This document shows positions 1 to 7,799 of a stretch of 64,000 bases of DNA, in pieces. The position numbers were made by a program, and so were the translations under genes. Positions within the stretch are counted from its first letter, which is position 1. Each line of letters opens with the position of its first letter. The stretch comes from Meandrina meandrites (taxonomy: Eukaryota; Cnidaria; Anthozoa; Scleractinia; Meandrinidae): the NCBI GenBank assembly GCA_963693305.1, contig OY855903.1, positions 30,578,598-30,642,597 on the forward strand, given 5' to 3'. Under the pieces are notes generated by a model, which did not search any database, had not been told where the DNA came from, and saw only the letters and a program-made list of their open reading frames with translations.

Positions 1-275
1 CCAATGCCTGTAAAAGCAGCTGCTACTCCACCTGCGGATAGAAAACCACTAATACCGCCAGAAGAAAAGCTAGCGTAGTTGATAATGGTTTTAGTTCTTT
101 TATATTTTTTGGCAACAAGCCTATAATGTGAAACTTCGTCACTTAAATATTTTAAAACTTCATTGGCTTTCTGCATACGAAAATTGTTATCTGGTTGATT
201 TGGTAGAACTGGATAGAGTGTCTGTGTTTCTGTTTCTCGATACTCTGGAGCAGATGGTAATACGTTGGATGCCAT
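1..275 (-). CDS. Partial gene, N-terminal 91 residues of an unidentified element protein with a hydrophobic segment
   Basis: An open frame starts with ATG at 275 on the minus strand and runs off the left edge of the window without a stop. The visible part begins MASNVLPSAPEY, then has a polar region, a short predicted helix rich in K, E and Y (about residues 38-65) and a glycine/alanine/serine-rich hydrophobic stretch from about residue 70 onward that may be a membrane segment. It is followed on the same strand by the 304-975 gene, so the two may be co-transcribed. I do not recognise a family with certainty. The ordered composition (Pro-rich start, coiled region, hydrophobic segment) and its tight spacing argue for a real gene of the virus-like element, perhaps a membrane-associated structural protein. 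Confidence 0.6.
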   Translation of the reverse strand, partial: MASNVLPSAPEYRETETQTLYPVLPNQPDNNFRMQKANEVLKYLSDEVSHYRLVAKKYKRTKTIINYASFSSGGISGFLSAGGVAAAFTGI

Positions 276-303
276 GGTTATATTTACAAAATTATTTTCT
301 TAT

Positions 304-975
304 TCAATTAATTTCAATTTGAAACTGAAGAGGCATGCCGTTAAAGTCAAAGAGATTATTATTTTGGTCCCTGACAGAAATTGTCATATTTGAGATATGC
401 TTATCAGCAGAAACATCGCGTAAGACATGTTGTGGGCCACTTTGATAAAAAACTTTTTCAAATGGTTTTCCTGTTATGTCAAAAGTTTGCAAAACAGTAG
501 ACGGTTTGCCATTTAACAGATTCTGTTCTTTGTCAAGTAGGTCGCAATGAATGTAATATGTCGTTTCGGAATTCAGCTTTTTTATGAACATTTTTAATGG
601 CAATGTAAAAGTTTTCAAATTGAGTAAATGGCCTAAATTGGAATCAAAAACAATCTTTTTTTGATGTGGATTTGTGATTACAAGCTGGCCAACGATAGTA
701 TAAATATCTGTTAGCAATGGGACCTTATGTTTGGATAAACTGTGTTTGATTTCACTCGCCAACGTATCGAGTGTATAATGGCCCGGCAAAACAGTAACTT
801 CGAAAGGCTTATCGACATCATCAAACAAAGTAATTGCCCCCTCTTTCTTTAAGTTAAACCACGAATTGTAAAGAGAACAACTTAATAGCCGGATATAGCT
901 TGGTTTTTGAATAGGCTGGGGTTCAAAATAGACCGTATGCGGATTTTCTTTTGTAACAACAGTAAGAATAACCAT
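304..975 (-). CDS. Candidate minor capsid/penton-like protein (223 aa)
   Basis: A 223-residue minus-strand frame begins with ATG at 975 and stops at 304. Composition suggests an all-beta protein: alternating hydrophobic and polar residues throughout, no membrane segment, no signal peptide. The last 20 residues contain the phrase LFDFNGMPLQFQIEI, a strongly beta ending that looks like the final strands of a jelly roll. It faces the divergently transcribed 1010-2773 gene across only 34 bp of AT-rich DNA, which probably contains both promoters. In Maverick/Polinton elements a single jelly-roll minor capsid protein accompanies the double jelly-roll major one, and this is the best candidate here. 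That role is inference; structure prediction would be needed to confirm the fold. Confidence 0.5.
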   Translation of the reverse strand: MVILTVVTKENPHTVYFEPQPIQKPSYIRLLSCSLYNSWFNLKKEGAITLFDDVDKPFEVTVLPGHYTLDTLASEIKHSLSKHKVPLLTDIYTIVGQLVITNPHQKKIVFDSNLGHLLNLKTFTLPLKMFIKKLNSETTYYIHCDLLDKEQNLLNGKPSTVLQTFDITGKPFEKVFYQSGPQHVLRDVSADKHISNMTISVRDQNNNLFDFNGMPLQFQIEIN

Positions 976-1009
976 TTTTATAATTAGAGAAAAATATTTT
1001 GTTTAAATA

Positions 1010-2773
1010 ATGGATAATGAATGGACCGGTGGTGGTGGATGGTTGGATGCTTATTCGAGGCAGCAAAGAACCAAAAGTGCAGCGAAAGCTGATACAGCAA
1101 AAGACAAGGCCCCTCAGCCCTCACAGCACAGCAGCGCATCTGCGCTTCTTAAATGGATTCAGACACCAGAAGCTAACAGCATTGCCAAAGTAGCAGAACA
1201 AAAGGCATGGAAAACTTTTAATGCAAAATACCCGAATGCTGATAAATCAAAGTTTGAGCCACAGACCGATTTTGCCAAAGACCACACAGCAACCTCAGAA
1301 ATTTATTTCAAAGCAGGGCCAGGCAATTTGATAAACGTTTTTGGTTCAGACAGCAAATATTGGAGCCCGGAAATGAAAAGTGCTCTGGGTGTTGGCCAAT
1401 CATCAGAAGGGTTTCCACAACAGCTGACACCAAGTGGATTAAAAGGAGACTCTTTGCCCATCCCTGCTGTTGGCTTTCACGATTCCGCCCAAAGTTTGAA
1501 AAAAATATTTAATAACCAACTGAAAATTTACGTAACACCGGACCAGTATTTCACAACAAAGTTCAGAGAGGTATTTCAAAAAACCAAACTCACCCACCAT
1601 TCAGGGAAAGAGTCAAAAACATGGCTAGCCGGCCCAAATATGAGATATTGGCCACAGCAGCTGAATTTTGCTGTCTGGTGTGCGACAACGGGCTGTGGTA
1701 TAAGTCGCGAAATTTTCGATAACAACAATGCTATGCCAGAGAATGTGCGAGCTTTTTACAAGTTCCATATATATTTTACTGTCAGGCGAATATTGTTTCA
1801 GATGGGGGGAATACAAAGCATAAGCGCTTTGCCAGGCGACCCAACTTTTAACCAGATTAACAACAAATACGACGTGGCTTCATACAAAAGAATATGCAAT
1901 GAGTTCGGAGTCGACCCGTCAAGCGATTTTCGTTTTACAAGAGGCGAAAACCACGGCCTGGGAAGTGTTTACATATATGTGTCATACGTTGGACCGTCTA
2001 AAGAAGAGGGAGACATTTACCCCGGGGGGTCAAAAAAGTTCTCAGACGAAGGTGGATCAGGCTCAAAAGGTAACTTGATTTATTATATCGAGCCAGATGA
2101 CGCTGCCTACGGACAGGCAGACTGGTTTTGTCCAAATGTAGCAGAAGGTCTAACGCAGGCGGGTTTGTCGCGAATAAACCAGTCGATAGAGGCGTTCGTT
2201 TACTGTGTTTTGGGTTCACAGGTGAACGTTAGAAGTAGCATTCTGGGGTCAGGAGGGCGCGCAAAGGAAGCGCAAAGTGAGTTCCTTGTTTTAGTGGAAG
2301 ACTCAATAAGGCAACCGGATCTGGCAAAGTCAGTTCAAAGGTACCAACTTGCTGTAGATGAGGCTAAGGTGAGGCTTAACCTCGCTGTGTGTCCGGGGGC
2401 CTGGCTGATGCCTGCGCGGATGGTAATAAATACGGGAAGTGTAATTGGTTACAACAACCAGCTAAAACAAGCTATACCAGGTATGAAGCTAGGGGTTAAC
2501 GACGAAGTAAATAAGAGCACAAAAAAAGCAGCGCTAAAGCTGATGGCAGGAGGACCAACAAAGATAAACCCACCAAACAGCCACCCCTCAAACCCGATAC
2601 ACAAGGAAGCAACGCAGCCTGAAAAAAATAGGCCTGAGACTGAAGAACAAACACCTCAGCCTGATGAGCCAGTAAAAGATGTAGGTGGCACTGAAACACA
2701 CGAAAATAACAAAGCAGCTATTGCTGTTGTCGCGGTAGGTGTTGCGGCTTTGATTTACGCTTTTATGCGTTAA
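1010..2773 (+). CDS. Tail-anchored 587-aa element protein, probable structural component
   Basis: The frame starts at ATG 1010, 34 bp from the divergent neighbour, and its TAA at 2771-2773 overlaps the stop of the convergent 2770-4134 gene. The N-terminus is Gly/Trp-rich then Lys/Gln/Ser-rich (to about residue 50). Residues about 60-500 form a long globular region with scattered Cys and aromatic residues. Residues about 505-560 are a Pro/Glu/Lys/Thr-rich linker. The last 20 residues (568-587) are a single hydrophobic segment ending in Arg, a typical C-terminal membrane anchor. I do not recognise the domain. Size and position in the structural half of the element suggest a particle-surface or membrane-bound structural protein, but nothing in the sequence proves it. 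No protease catalytic motif was found in it. Confidence 0.6.
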   Translation: MDNEWTGGGGWLDAYSRQQRTKSAAKADTAKDKAPQPSQHSSASALLKWIQTPEANSIAKVAEQKAWKTFNAKYPNADKSKFEPQTDFAKDHTATSEIYFKAGPGNLINVFGSDSKYWSPEMKSALGVGQSSEGFPQQLTPSGLKGDSLPIPAVGFHDSAQSLKKIFNNQLKIYVTPDQYFTTKFREVFQKTKLTHHSGKESKTWLAGPNMRYWPQQLNFAVWCATTGCGISREIFDNNNAMPENVRAFYKFHIYFTVRRILFQMGGIQSISALPGDPTFNQINNKYDVASYKRICNEFGVDPSSDFRFTRGENHGLGSVYIYVSYVGPSKEEGDIYPGGSKKFSDEGGSGSKGNLIYYIEPDDAAYGQADWFCPNVAEGLTQAGLSRINQSIEAFVYCVLGSQVNVRSSILGSGGRAKEAQSEFLVLVEDSIRQPDLAKSVQRYQLAVDEAKVRLNLAVCPGAWLMPARMVINTGSVIGYNNQLKQAIPGMKLGVNDEVNKSTKKAALKLMAGGPTKINPPNSHPSNPIHKEATQPEKNRPETEEQTPQPDEPVKDVGGTETHENNKAAIAVVAVGVAALIYAFMR

Positions 2774-4134
2774 CGCCGCTTCTTTATGTATTTTTCTACA
2801 AGAAAGGCAACCACAGCCAAAATAATCAGCCAGGTGTGCTCAGCAAGAAAACCGATAGCTTGACCGGCGGCTTTGAAAAGAAAGCTCACAATTGATCCAA
2901 TAAGACCTGGCAGAGCTGATGCAATCTTTGAGCCAATATCTTTTAGACCTTTTCCCAACGCTTTACCGGTGGCTCTCAAAGCGTTTGTAATAGCCCCAAT
3001 GACAGCACCAATTGTGACCCCAGCTGCAATAACGATAGCCGTAACGGTCACACCATATTTTTTAAATATCTCCTTTACCCGCTCACGAAGCGGAAGCCCT
3101 CTTTCTCTTTCATCAATCTGCGTTTGCAAACGAGCAAGCTCCTCTTGTCTTTCCGCCACTCTTCCTTCGGCGGCTTGTTTATCAGAAGGTGATGTGTCTT
3201 CATTGTCGATAACTGCCTGATCTTCCTCATTTTGGCGCTGCAGTTCGGCTTCTTGTTCTTTCAGCTCATCTAAAGTTCTTGTGTCATTGAACCTTTCTTG
3301 AACGGTGTTTCTTTCTCTCTCTTTTGCGGCTATTTTTGCTCTAAGTTGGTCGACGTTGGTTTGTTCTTTGGCTTTGGTTTTTGCTTGTTTCTGGAGAGCG
3401 GATACCTCTTTTTTTGCGTTTTCAAAATCAGTTTGAAGATTTTTTTTCAGTTGCTGCAGTCTCCGCAGTTCTGATTCACTTTCAATTGTTGTGCCATGTT
3501 CTTGAGTGTGCGCATCAATCTGAGCTTGAACTCGCTCATTTTTGTTTCTCAAATTTTGAACTTCTTGGGCGGCTTTTTCTCTTTCAGAGGCTAATTTTTC
3601 TTTATCTCTGAGTTGTTTTTCAGCTTCTATTAATCTTCGGCGGTCATTTCTTATTTCTTCATTGTCTCTTTCAATAACTTCTTGTGCCATTGGTCCAAGT
3701 TCTCTCCTGATTTCTTTTGAAAGATTAGGATTTAGCTGTTGTTCACCTGTAGCCCTTTTTGTGGTGAAAAGATCATATAATTTTTTACCGGCTCCGGCCA
3801 TTTTTACTTGTAATCTGCCTTTTAGACTATAAGAGGCTTCAAGACTTGTTGATGAGCTTTTTGGAAACAGCCCTTTTAATGCCCCCCACGCCCTTTCTTG
3901 TACTGATTGCGTCCTGCCTCCTAACAAAGGTGTTTCATCGTAGGAAGTGTCTTGCAGTCCGCTCTGTTCGTGCTGAAACATTTGCATTTCAAATTCTTCA
4001 CCATCATCATAGATGTTAGTGGATTCTGCGTCAGGCTTGTTTGTGTTGACCTCTTGTTCTTCATCACTATCATCAAAGTCAATTTCTTTGTCAAGATCTG
4101 GTTGGTCTATAGCAAATTCGCCACCTTCTGCCAT
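2770..4134 (-). CDS. Acidic coiled-coil protein with hydrophobic C-terminal segments (454 aa)
   Basis: The frame begins at ATG 4134 on the minus strand and converges on the preceding gene, sharing a TTAA stop overlap. Layout: an Asp/Glu-rich N-terminus (residues 1-60), a Ser-rich basic linker, then a long Lys/Glu/Gln-rich coiled coil (about 150-345). Hydrophobic segments follow at about 361-386, 405-431 and 434-447, and the protein ends in the basic tail KYIKKRR. The Ala/Gly-rich segments resemble small-residue membrane helices. The start codon lies directly against an 8-bp-arm palindrome at 4133-4150. The architecture (soluble stalk plus membrane end) is compatible with a membrane-remodelling or virion-membrane protein. 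That is inference from layout only; I do not recognise the family. Confidence 0.6.
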   Translation of the reverse strand: MAEGGEFAIDQPDLDKEIDFDDSDEEQEVNTNKPDAESTNIYDDGEEFEMQMFQHEQSGLQDTSYDETPLLGGRTQSVQERAWGALKGLFPKSSSTSLEASYSLKGRLQVKMAGAGKKLYDLFTTKRATGEQQLNPNLSKEIRRELGPMAQEVIERDNEEIRNDRRRLIEAEKQLRDKEKLASEREKAAQEVQNLRNKNERVQAQIDAHTQEHGTTIESESELRRLQQLKKNLQTDFENAKKEVSALQKQAKTKAKEQTNVDQLRAKIAAKERERNTVQERFNDTRTLDELKEQEAELQRQNEEDQAVIDNEDTSPSDKQAAEGRVAERQEELARLQTQIDERERGLPLRERVKEIFKKYGVTVTAIVIAAGVTIGAVIGAITNALRATGKALGKGLKDIGSKIASALPGLIGSIVSFLFKAAGQAIGFLAEHTWLIILAVVAFLVEKYIKKRR

Positions 4135-4150
4135 ATCAACTTGTTGATAT
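4133..4150. promoter_or_regulatory. Palindrome copy 1 (ATATCAAC/GTTGATAT)
   Basis: Arms of 8 bp separated by 2 bp, overlapping the start codon of the minus-strand coiled-coil gene and lying 67 bp before the capsid gene start at 4217. It is the first of seven related palindromes in the element. Confidence 0.6.
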
Positions 4151-4216
4151 GTTAATGAAGCAATTTATATTTACAATTGAAATTTTTTAATTGAATATTT
4201 TATATTCTTTGTAATA

Positions 4217-5470
4217 ATGGACGGTGTACAGGAAAACCTTCGGCCAACACGCAGTGAAAAAACTCTCGGCGCGCTAAGAGCGGAGCGCGCGGTGAAACGA
4301 ATCACTTTCGAGCGCACAGAAGCCAATCCACAGGAAACGCTTTATGTTTCGGTGCCCAAGCTGAATGAAAACGAAGTCATTGTTCCCGGCTCACTTGCAC
4401 TGCGCTTCAACATCGATTTGAGCGGAGGCCATGCCAACAACTTTCTAGTCGAAAATGTTGGACGGGCGCTAGTTGACAAACTTGTTGTGAAGTACTCTGG
4501 TACCATACTGCAGGACACTGTTGGTTATGACATTTACAAGATATTCGAGGATCTCTTTCTATCACAGGAGGAGCGCGACAACATGTTTCAAGATGGAATC
4601 CAGAGTCAGGGCCTCAACAAAATTCGCTCAAACGCGGGTGACAAGCAGACCACAGGCGTCGATTCGGAAAACAAACTGAACGGGATTTACGGATCAAAAT
4701 ACAGGATACGACTTGACCACCAGATTTTGAATGACCACGGGACCTTTTACCCACAGGCTCTATTCAACGATCTTGTGTTCGAACTGACACTTGCGCCAGC
4801 TTCTCAGGTTGTCAGAGGCTCCGATAAAACAAAACTGGAATACAAGCTGACAAACATCCAGCTGGAGTACGAGATGATAAGAAGCAAAACACTGGCAGAT
4901 GAAGCCCTCAGCGAGTACACAAATGGAAAAGAATTTGCGTATGACCACATCCAGCGTGACGAAATTGTTACCTTTAAAAAAGGCAGTGACACAAGGCTGA
5001 ATCTCAGAGTTAACCCTCAGAGAAGGTCCCTCAAAGGCATCTTGCTACTTTTTGTCGAGCCCTATGTTGCTGGTGCAAGGCAGTCAGAAGCATACTTTAA
5101 CCCAGACCTGACAAAAGTCAGTGTCACAGTAAATGGCTCGCCCAACAGGCTGTACAACAACGGACTTGAAGGAATTGATATTTGGGAGGAGGTCAAACGC
5201 TTCTTTCTCAAAAATGAAAACAAAACACAGCACATGAATGCAACAAAGTTTTATGCAGATAACAAGTTCGGGGTTATGATCGATCTGCGTTCCATGGCTG
5301 ATCACTCTATGCACGGAAGCGGCACGCGACTTGTAAACACAAAGGATGGGGTACAGCTGGAGCTCGAGAGGAATGCAAGCGGCTCTGGCAATGTGAACTG
5401 CCACATTTACGTAATCAGTGATGCGCAGATGAATATATTAAAAAGGCAATTAGAATCTGTTCTGTATTAA
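4217..5470 (+). CDS. Candidate major capsid protein, double jelly-roll type (417 aa)
   Basis: This intact 417-residue frame starts at ATG 4217 and ends at 5470, just before the ATPase gene. It has no membrane segment and is rich in beta-type patterns. Two halves can be seen. The first (about residues 30-225) contains VPGSLALRFNIDL, VENVGRALVDKL and a late FELTLAP strand. The second (about 245-417) contains LKGILLLFVEPY, NPDLTKVSVTVNG and a terminal CHIYVIS strand. An aromatic-rich helix (YDIYKIFEDLFL) lies in the first half. The order capsid then packaging ATPase is typical of Maverick-like elements and viruses with double jelly-roll capsids. It is shorter than the roughly 600-residue capsid proteins usual for Polintons. 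The assignment rests on pattern and context, not on alignment, so a structure prediction is the decisive check. Confidence 0.6.
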   Translation: MDGVQENLRPTRSEKTLGALRAERAVKRITFERTEANPQETLYVSVPKLNENEVIVPGSLALRFNIDLSGGHANNFLVENVGRALVDKLVVKYSGTILQDTVGYDIYKIFEDLFLSQEERDNMFQDGIQSQGLNKIRSNAGDKQTTGVDSENKLNGIYGSKYRIRLDHQILNDHGTFYPQALFNDLVFELTLAPASQVVRGSDKTKLEYKLTNIQLEYEMIRSKTLADEALSEYTNGKEFAYDHIQRDEIVTFKKGSDTRLNLRVNPQRRSLKGILLLFVEPYVAGARQSEAYFNPDLTKVSVTVNGSPNRLYNNGLEGIDIWEEVKRFFLKNENKTQHMNATKFYADNKFGVMIDLRSMADHSMHGSGTRLVNTKDGVQLELERNASGSGNVNCHIYVISDAQMNILKRQLESVLY

Positions 5471-5473
5471 TAT

Positions 5474-5488
5474 AGCAACTGAGTTGCT
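5474..5488. promoter_or_regulatory. Palindrome copy 2 (AGCAACT/AGTTGCT)
   Basis: Perfect 7-bp arms around one base, in the 22-bp gap between the capsid stop and the ATPase start codon at 5493. It ends 4 bp before the ATG. Confidence 0.6.
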
Positions 5489-5492
5489 GAAG

Positions 5493-6149
5493 ATGGATCC
5501 GAGCAAGATACCCTTTAACGCTCTGATTGTGGGGCCGACGAATTCAGGAAAATCGAAGTATGTGGTTGACCAAATCTATGGCCCTTTCCGCGGCAAGTTC
5601 GACTACATTGTGCTTATCTGCCCAACATTCGCGCACAACAAGACCTACCACCGAATTGGTGAAAATGATCCAAGAATGTTTATAATAATATGCAAGCAGC
5701 ACGAGGTTGAAAGTTGGTTGAAGATTGTGAGCTGGCTGTTTGAGGGCACCAACACGCTCATAATCCTTGATGACTGCGCAGCCTCCAAAGATGTGAAAGG
5801 GCGCACAGGCCAGCTGGTGAATCTTGGCTTTTCCGCTCGACATATCGGCATCAGCGTTTGGGTGCTGACCCAGAAGATAACCAGCATAACACCTTCCTTC
5901 CGTGAAAACGTGGCGGCTATCGTTTTATTTTACACTCCCTCAGCCAAAACTACAAAGGCAATCTTTGAAGATTACGCCGGCGAACTCTCCCACAATGAGT
6001 ACAAAAATCTGATTTCAAAGCTGAAAGAGCGGAAGTTCTCTTATCTCGTGTTCTCGCTTCGCTACCCCTACGGATTATCAGAGGGGTATCAGCAACTCAG
6101 TTGCTATCCACACCCCAGAGTTTTAAACTTTTTTGAATTAAAAAAATAA
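5493..6149 (+). CDS. Genome-packaging ATPase, A32/FtsK-HerA type (218 aa)
   Basis: A P-loop ATPase with Walker A GPTNSGKS at residues 14-21 and Walker B LIILDD at 89-94. A conserved segment follows (ARHIGISVWVLTQ, about 115-127) that supplies the sensor Gln and a candidate arginine finger, as in poxvirus A32-like packaging ATPases. These enzymes use ATP hydrolysis to drive DNA into preformed capsids. An upstream in-frame TTG at 5484 lies inside the intergenic palindrome, so I chose the ATG at 5493, which places the P-loop close to the N-terminus as usual for the family. It directly follows the candidate capsid gene. Codons near the C-terminus (about residues 198-208) overlap another copy of the palindrome, in a hairpin flanked by G and C runs. 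Confidence 0.85.
   Translation: MDPSKIPFNALIVGPTNSGKSKYVVDQIYGPFRGKFDYIVLICPTFAHNKTYHRIGENDPRMFIIICKQHEVESWLKIVSWLFEGTNTLIILDDCAASKDVKGRTGQLVNLGFSARHIGISVWVLTQKITSITPSFRENVAAIVLFYTPSAKTTKAIFEDYAGELSHNEYKNLISKLKERKFSYLVFSLRYPYGLSEGYQQLSCYPHPRVLNFFELKK
6084..6138. terminator. Palindrome copy 3 with GGGG/CCCC flanks and T-rich tail
   Basis: Core AGCAACTCAGTTGCT (6091-6105) is flanked by GGGG on one side and CCCC on the other, then followed after a few bases by TTTTAAACTTTTTT. The module sits over the last codons of the ATPase gene and just before the next gene. The same layout recurs at 8224-8270. A hairpin plus T-tract at gene ends suggests a transcription end or RNA-processing signal; this is inference. 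Confidence 0.45.
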
Positions 6150-6171
6150 AAGTTGTATATAGTATATAAAC

Positions 6172-6747
6172 ATGGCTGAACAAGAGTTCGCAGATGTTAT
6201 AAACCTACTGGAAGCTGAGCCGTCAAGCAGCCCGGCTGATAGTAGCCTTGTGCCACAGTTGCTATCCGGACCTAACATTCCTGCTCTTCGTGAGCAGCTG
6301 GCCGTGCTTGTATCAACAGGCAAATCCAAAGAGGCCATTGGAGTGCAGTTAACACATGAGCAGTTGAAACGCTTGACTGATAAAGAAGTTGAAAAGTACT
6401 ACAAGAGATATGAAACCTTCGTTGGCAGCAAGACAACCGAAAGCATGGTTGACAACCTGCTTACGCTTGTGACAAGAGGCCTGCAAATGGTTATTGAAAT
6501 AGATGACGTTGATGCCATGAAAAAAGAACTAAAAGAAGACTTCATTATTAACAAAGAAATGACAAATTTTGTTGGCAGTCTCTCTTTGAAATATGGAAAA
6601 TTTCTTGCTCCTATTTCTGCTGCTTTGATAACGGCGAAGCACATTGATTTTAATTCGCATTTGGAGAAAAATGACAAAGCAAAATTAGAAGAAATTCCTG
6701 AGCATTCCTCACCAACTACTGAACATTTGCAGACAAATTCTGAATAA
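6172..6747 (+). CDS. Unidentified helical element protein (191 aa)
   Basis: The frame starts at ATG 6172, 22 bp after the ATPase stop and just downstream of a TATA-like stretch (tatatagtatataaac). The protein is mostly alpha-helical by composition. It has an acidic Ser/Pro-rich N-terminus (1-45), a middle Lys/Glu/Tyr-rich segment including KEVEKYYKRYETFVG, and a moderately hydrophobic helix near residues 143-160. The C-terminal tail is acidic and Ser/Thr-rich. No catalytic motif, zinc ligand set or signal peptide was seen. It lies in the co-directional block from capsid to integrase and is probably expressed with it. Function unknown; a virion core or scaffold role would fit the location but has no direct support. 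Confidence 0.6.
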   Translation: MAEQEFADVINLLEAEPSSSPADSSLVPQLLSGPNIPALREQLAVLVSTGKSKEAIGVQLTHEQLKRLTDKEVEKYYKRYETFVGSKTTESMVDNLLTLVTRGLQMVIEIDDVDAMKKELKEDFIINKEMTNFVGSLSLKYGKFLAPISAALITAKHIDFNSHLEKNDKAKLEEIPEHSSPTTEHLQTNSE

Positions 6748-6780
6748 TTGCTTAATAATTTTTTATTTGCTTAACATATA

Positions 6781-7269
6781 ATGTCAACCGAACAATCCGA
6801 GCAGGTCGAAACCCCGCAACAACAGGTCGATATAACACAGCAAGCAACAACTCCAACTCCAACTACAGCCCCGCGTGCAAAAAATCCCAAGCGTGTGGCT
6901 GCTGGCAAAGCGGTTGCTGAAAGAACGCGGCTGGCCCGTGAACAACAGAAAAAAGCTGCAGCTGAGGCTGCTATCATAATCGCAAACAACAAGGCAAAGG
7001 GTAGCAACTCAGTTGCTGATCCCCCGGTTTCTGAGCCAACACCGACTATTGCAGATGAAACCCTAAAAAGTACCGAAGAAAAAAATAGCAGTCTCACCAC
7101 CACACAATGGCTTGCTCTTGGAAGTATAGTCGTTTCACTGATCGGTATTTATTACAAACGTGAAGAGCTCAAGGCCGCATTCAGCAAAAAAAATACACCT
7201 GAGCCAGCACGTGCTGAGCTACAACCTGCTCGCCCGACACAGACCAGAGTTTTAAGTCATATGGATTAA
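6781..7269 (+). CDS. Basic, coiled, single-pass membrane protein candidate (162 aa)
   Basis: Begins at ATG 6781, 33 bp after the previous stop. Residues 1-35 are Gln/Thr/Pro-rich. A strongly basic region with NPKRVAAGKAVAERTRLA follows and continues into an Ala/Lys/Gln helix (about 38-75). One membrane segment (about 109-125, containing WLALGSIVVSLIGIYY) is followed by a basic/Pro-rich tail. The basic helix could contact nucleic acid and the membrane segment could anchor it to a virion membrane; both are inferences. Copy 4 of the element's palindrome lies inside the coding sequence at 7003-7017 (residues about 75-80), so the repeat is tolerated within genes. Confidence 0.55.
   Translation: MSTEQSEQVETPQQQVDITQQATTPTPTTAPRAKNPKRVAAGKAVAERTRLAREQQKKAAAEAAIIIANNKAKGSNSVADPPVSEPTPTIADETLKSTEEKNSSLTTTQWLALGSIVVSLIGIYYKREELKAAFSKKNTPEPARAELQPARPTQTRVLSHMD
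7003..7017. repeat. Palindrome copy 4, inside a coding region
   Basis: AGCAACTCAGTTGCT, identical to the core of copy 3, encoded within the 162-aa membrane protein gene. The only copy well inside a gene rather than at its edge. Confidence 0.6.
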
Positions 7270-7295
7270 ATATTTACGAATTAATATTATACCTC

Positions 7296-7310
7296 ATCAA
7301 CTTTGTTGAT
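7296..7310. promoter_or_regulatory. Palindrome copy 5 (ATCAAC/GTTGAT)
   Basis: 6-bp arms around TTT, in the gap between the 162-aa gene and the 53-aa gene. It ends 10 bp before the ATG at 7321. Confidence 0.55.
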
Positions 7311-7320
7311 ACAATATATC

Positions 7321-7482
7321 ATGAAGAAAGTTGATATTCCACAAGTTCTTATCTCAACCGCAGCCATTTTTGGGATCGGACTATTATGGTACGACTTCAA
7401 TGTGAAGATTTTTCTTACAGTCCGCGATCTTATGAAGGCCACAATATTTGACCCGGACACGGACGCAGAAGAGACAGATTAA
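7321..7482 (+). CDS. Small single-pass membrane protein (53 aa)
   Basis: A short open frame from ATG 7321 to TAA at 7480-7482. It encodes a charged N-terminus, one hydrophobic segment (about residues 9-26, containing VLISTAAIFGIGLLWY) and an acidic tail rich in Asp, Glu and Thr. It has its own upstream palindrome copy and lies between two other small hydrophobic-protein genes in the same orientation, with gaps of about 50 bp on each side. Its compact gene-like spacing and amphipathic layout support it as a real gene. Short single-pass proteins are common in the virion membranes of large DNA viruses; here the role is unknown. Confidence 0.55.
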   Translation: MKKVDIPQVLISTAAIFGIGLLWYDFNVKIFLTVRDLMKATIFDPDTDAEETD

Positions 7483-7516
7483 TTTTTATTTAAACTTTTT
7501 GTATGTTTTATATACG

Positions 7517-7533
7517 TATCAACAAAGTTGATA
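7517..7533. promoter_or_regulatory. Palindrome copy 6 (TATCAAC/GTTGATA)
   Basis: 7-bp arms around AAA, ending 4 bp before the start codon at 7538 and just downstream of a TATA-like run. Confidence 0.6.
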
Positions 7534-7537
7534 AATA

Positions 7538-7759
7538 ATGTCAGACAACAAGCTTGTTAAAACCATCATGGATGCTGCTACTATAACCGGTTTGGCCGCC
7601 GGCATCGGCTGGGTCGCAAAAAAGGTTGTGAAAGAGAATTTTACTTCTGACCCCAGCAGCAGTGCTATGAACTATGTGAAGTTCACCGCCGTCATGGCAG
7701 GTAGCATTGCGCTCAAACAGTACCTGGAGGACCAAAAAATCCTTCCCACCAGCATGTAA
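7538..7759 (+). CDS. Small hydrophobic protein (73 aa)
   Basis: The frame starts at ATG 7538 immediately after palindrome copy 6 and ends at 7759. Two moderately hydrophobic stretches are visible, about residues 10-28 (Ala/Gly-rich, with GLAAGIGWVAKKV) and about 46-60 (VKFTAVMAGSIAL), separated by a polar Ser/Asp/Pro segment. No cysteine pair or catalytic motif is present. It belongs to the run of four small membrane-type genes between 6781 and 8222. No family was recognised. A short two-helix membrane protein of the particle or of the infected-cell membrane are both possible; neither is demonstrated. Confidence 0.5.
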   Translation: MSDNKLVKTIMDAATITGLAAGIGWVAKKVVKENFTSDPSSSAMNYVKFTAVMAGSIALKQYLEDQKILPTSM

Positions 7760-7799
7760 ATTAATTATTTGAAAAAACTCTGCTCTGTTATATAACACA

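Noticed and set aside
2873..4155. Several plus-strand open frames of 67-115 codons
   Set aside because: They lie opposite the coiled-coil gene and mirror its codon bias.
5484..5492. TTG as start codon of the packaging ATPase
   Set aside because: It lies inside the intergenic palindrome; the ATG at 5493 gives the usual short distance to the P-loop.
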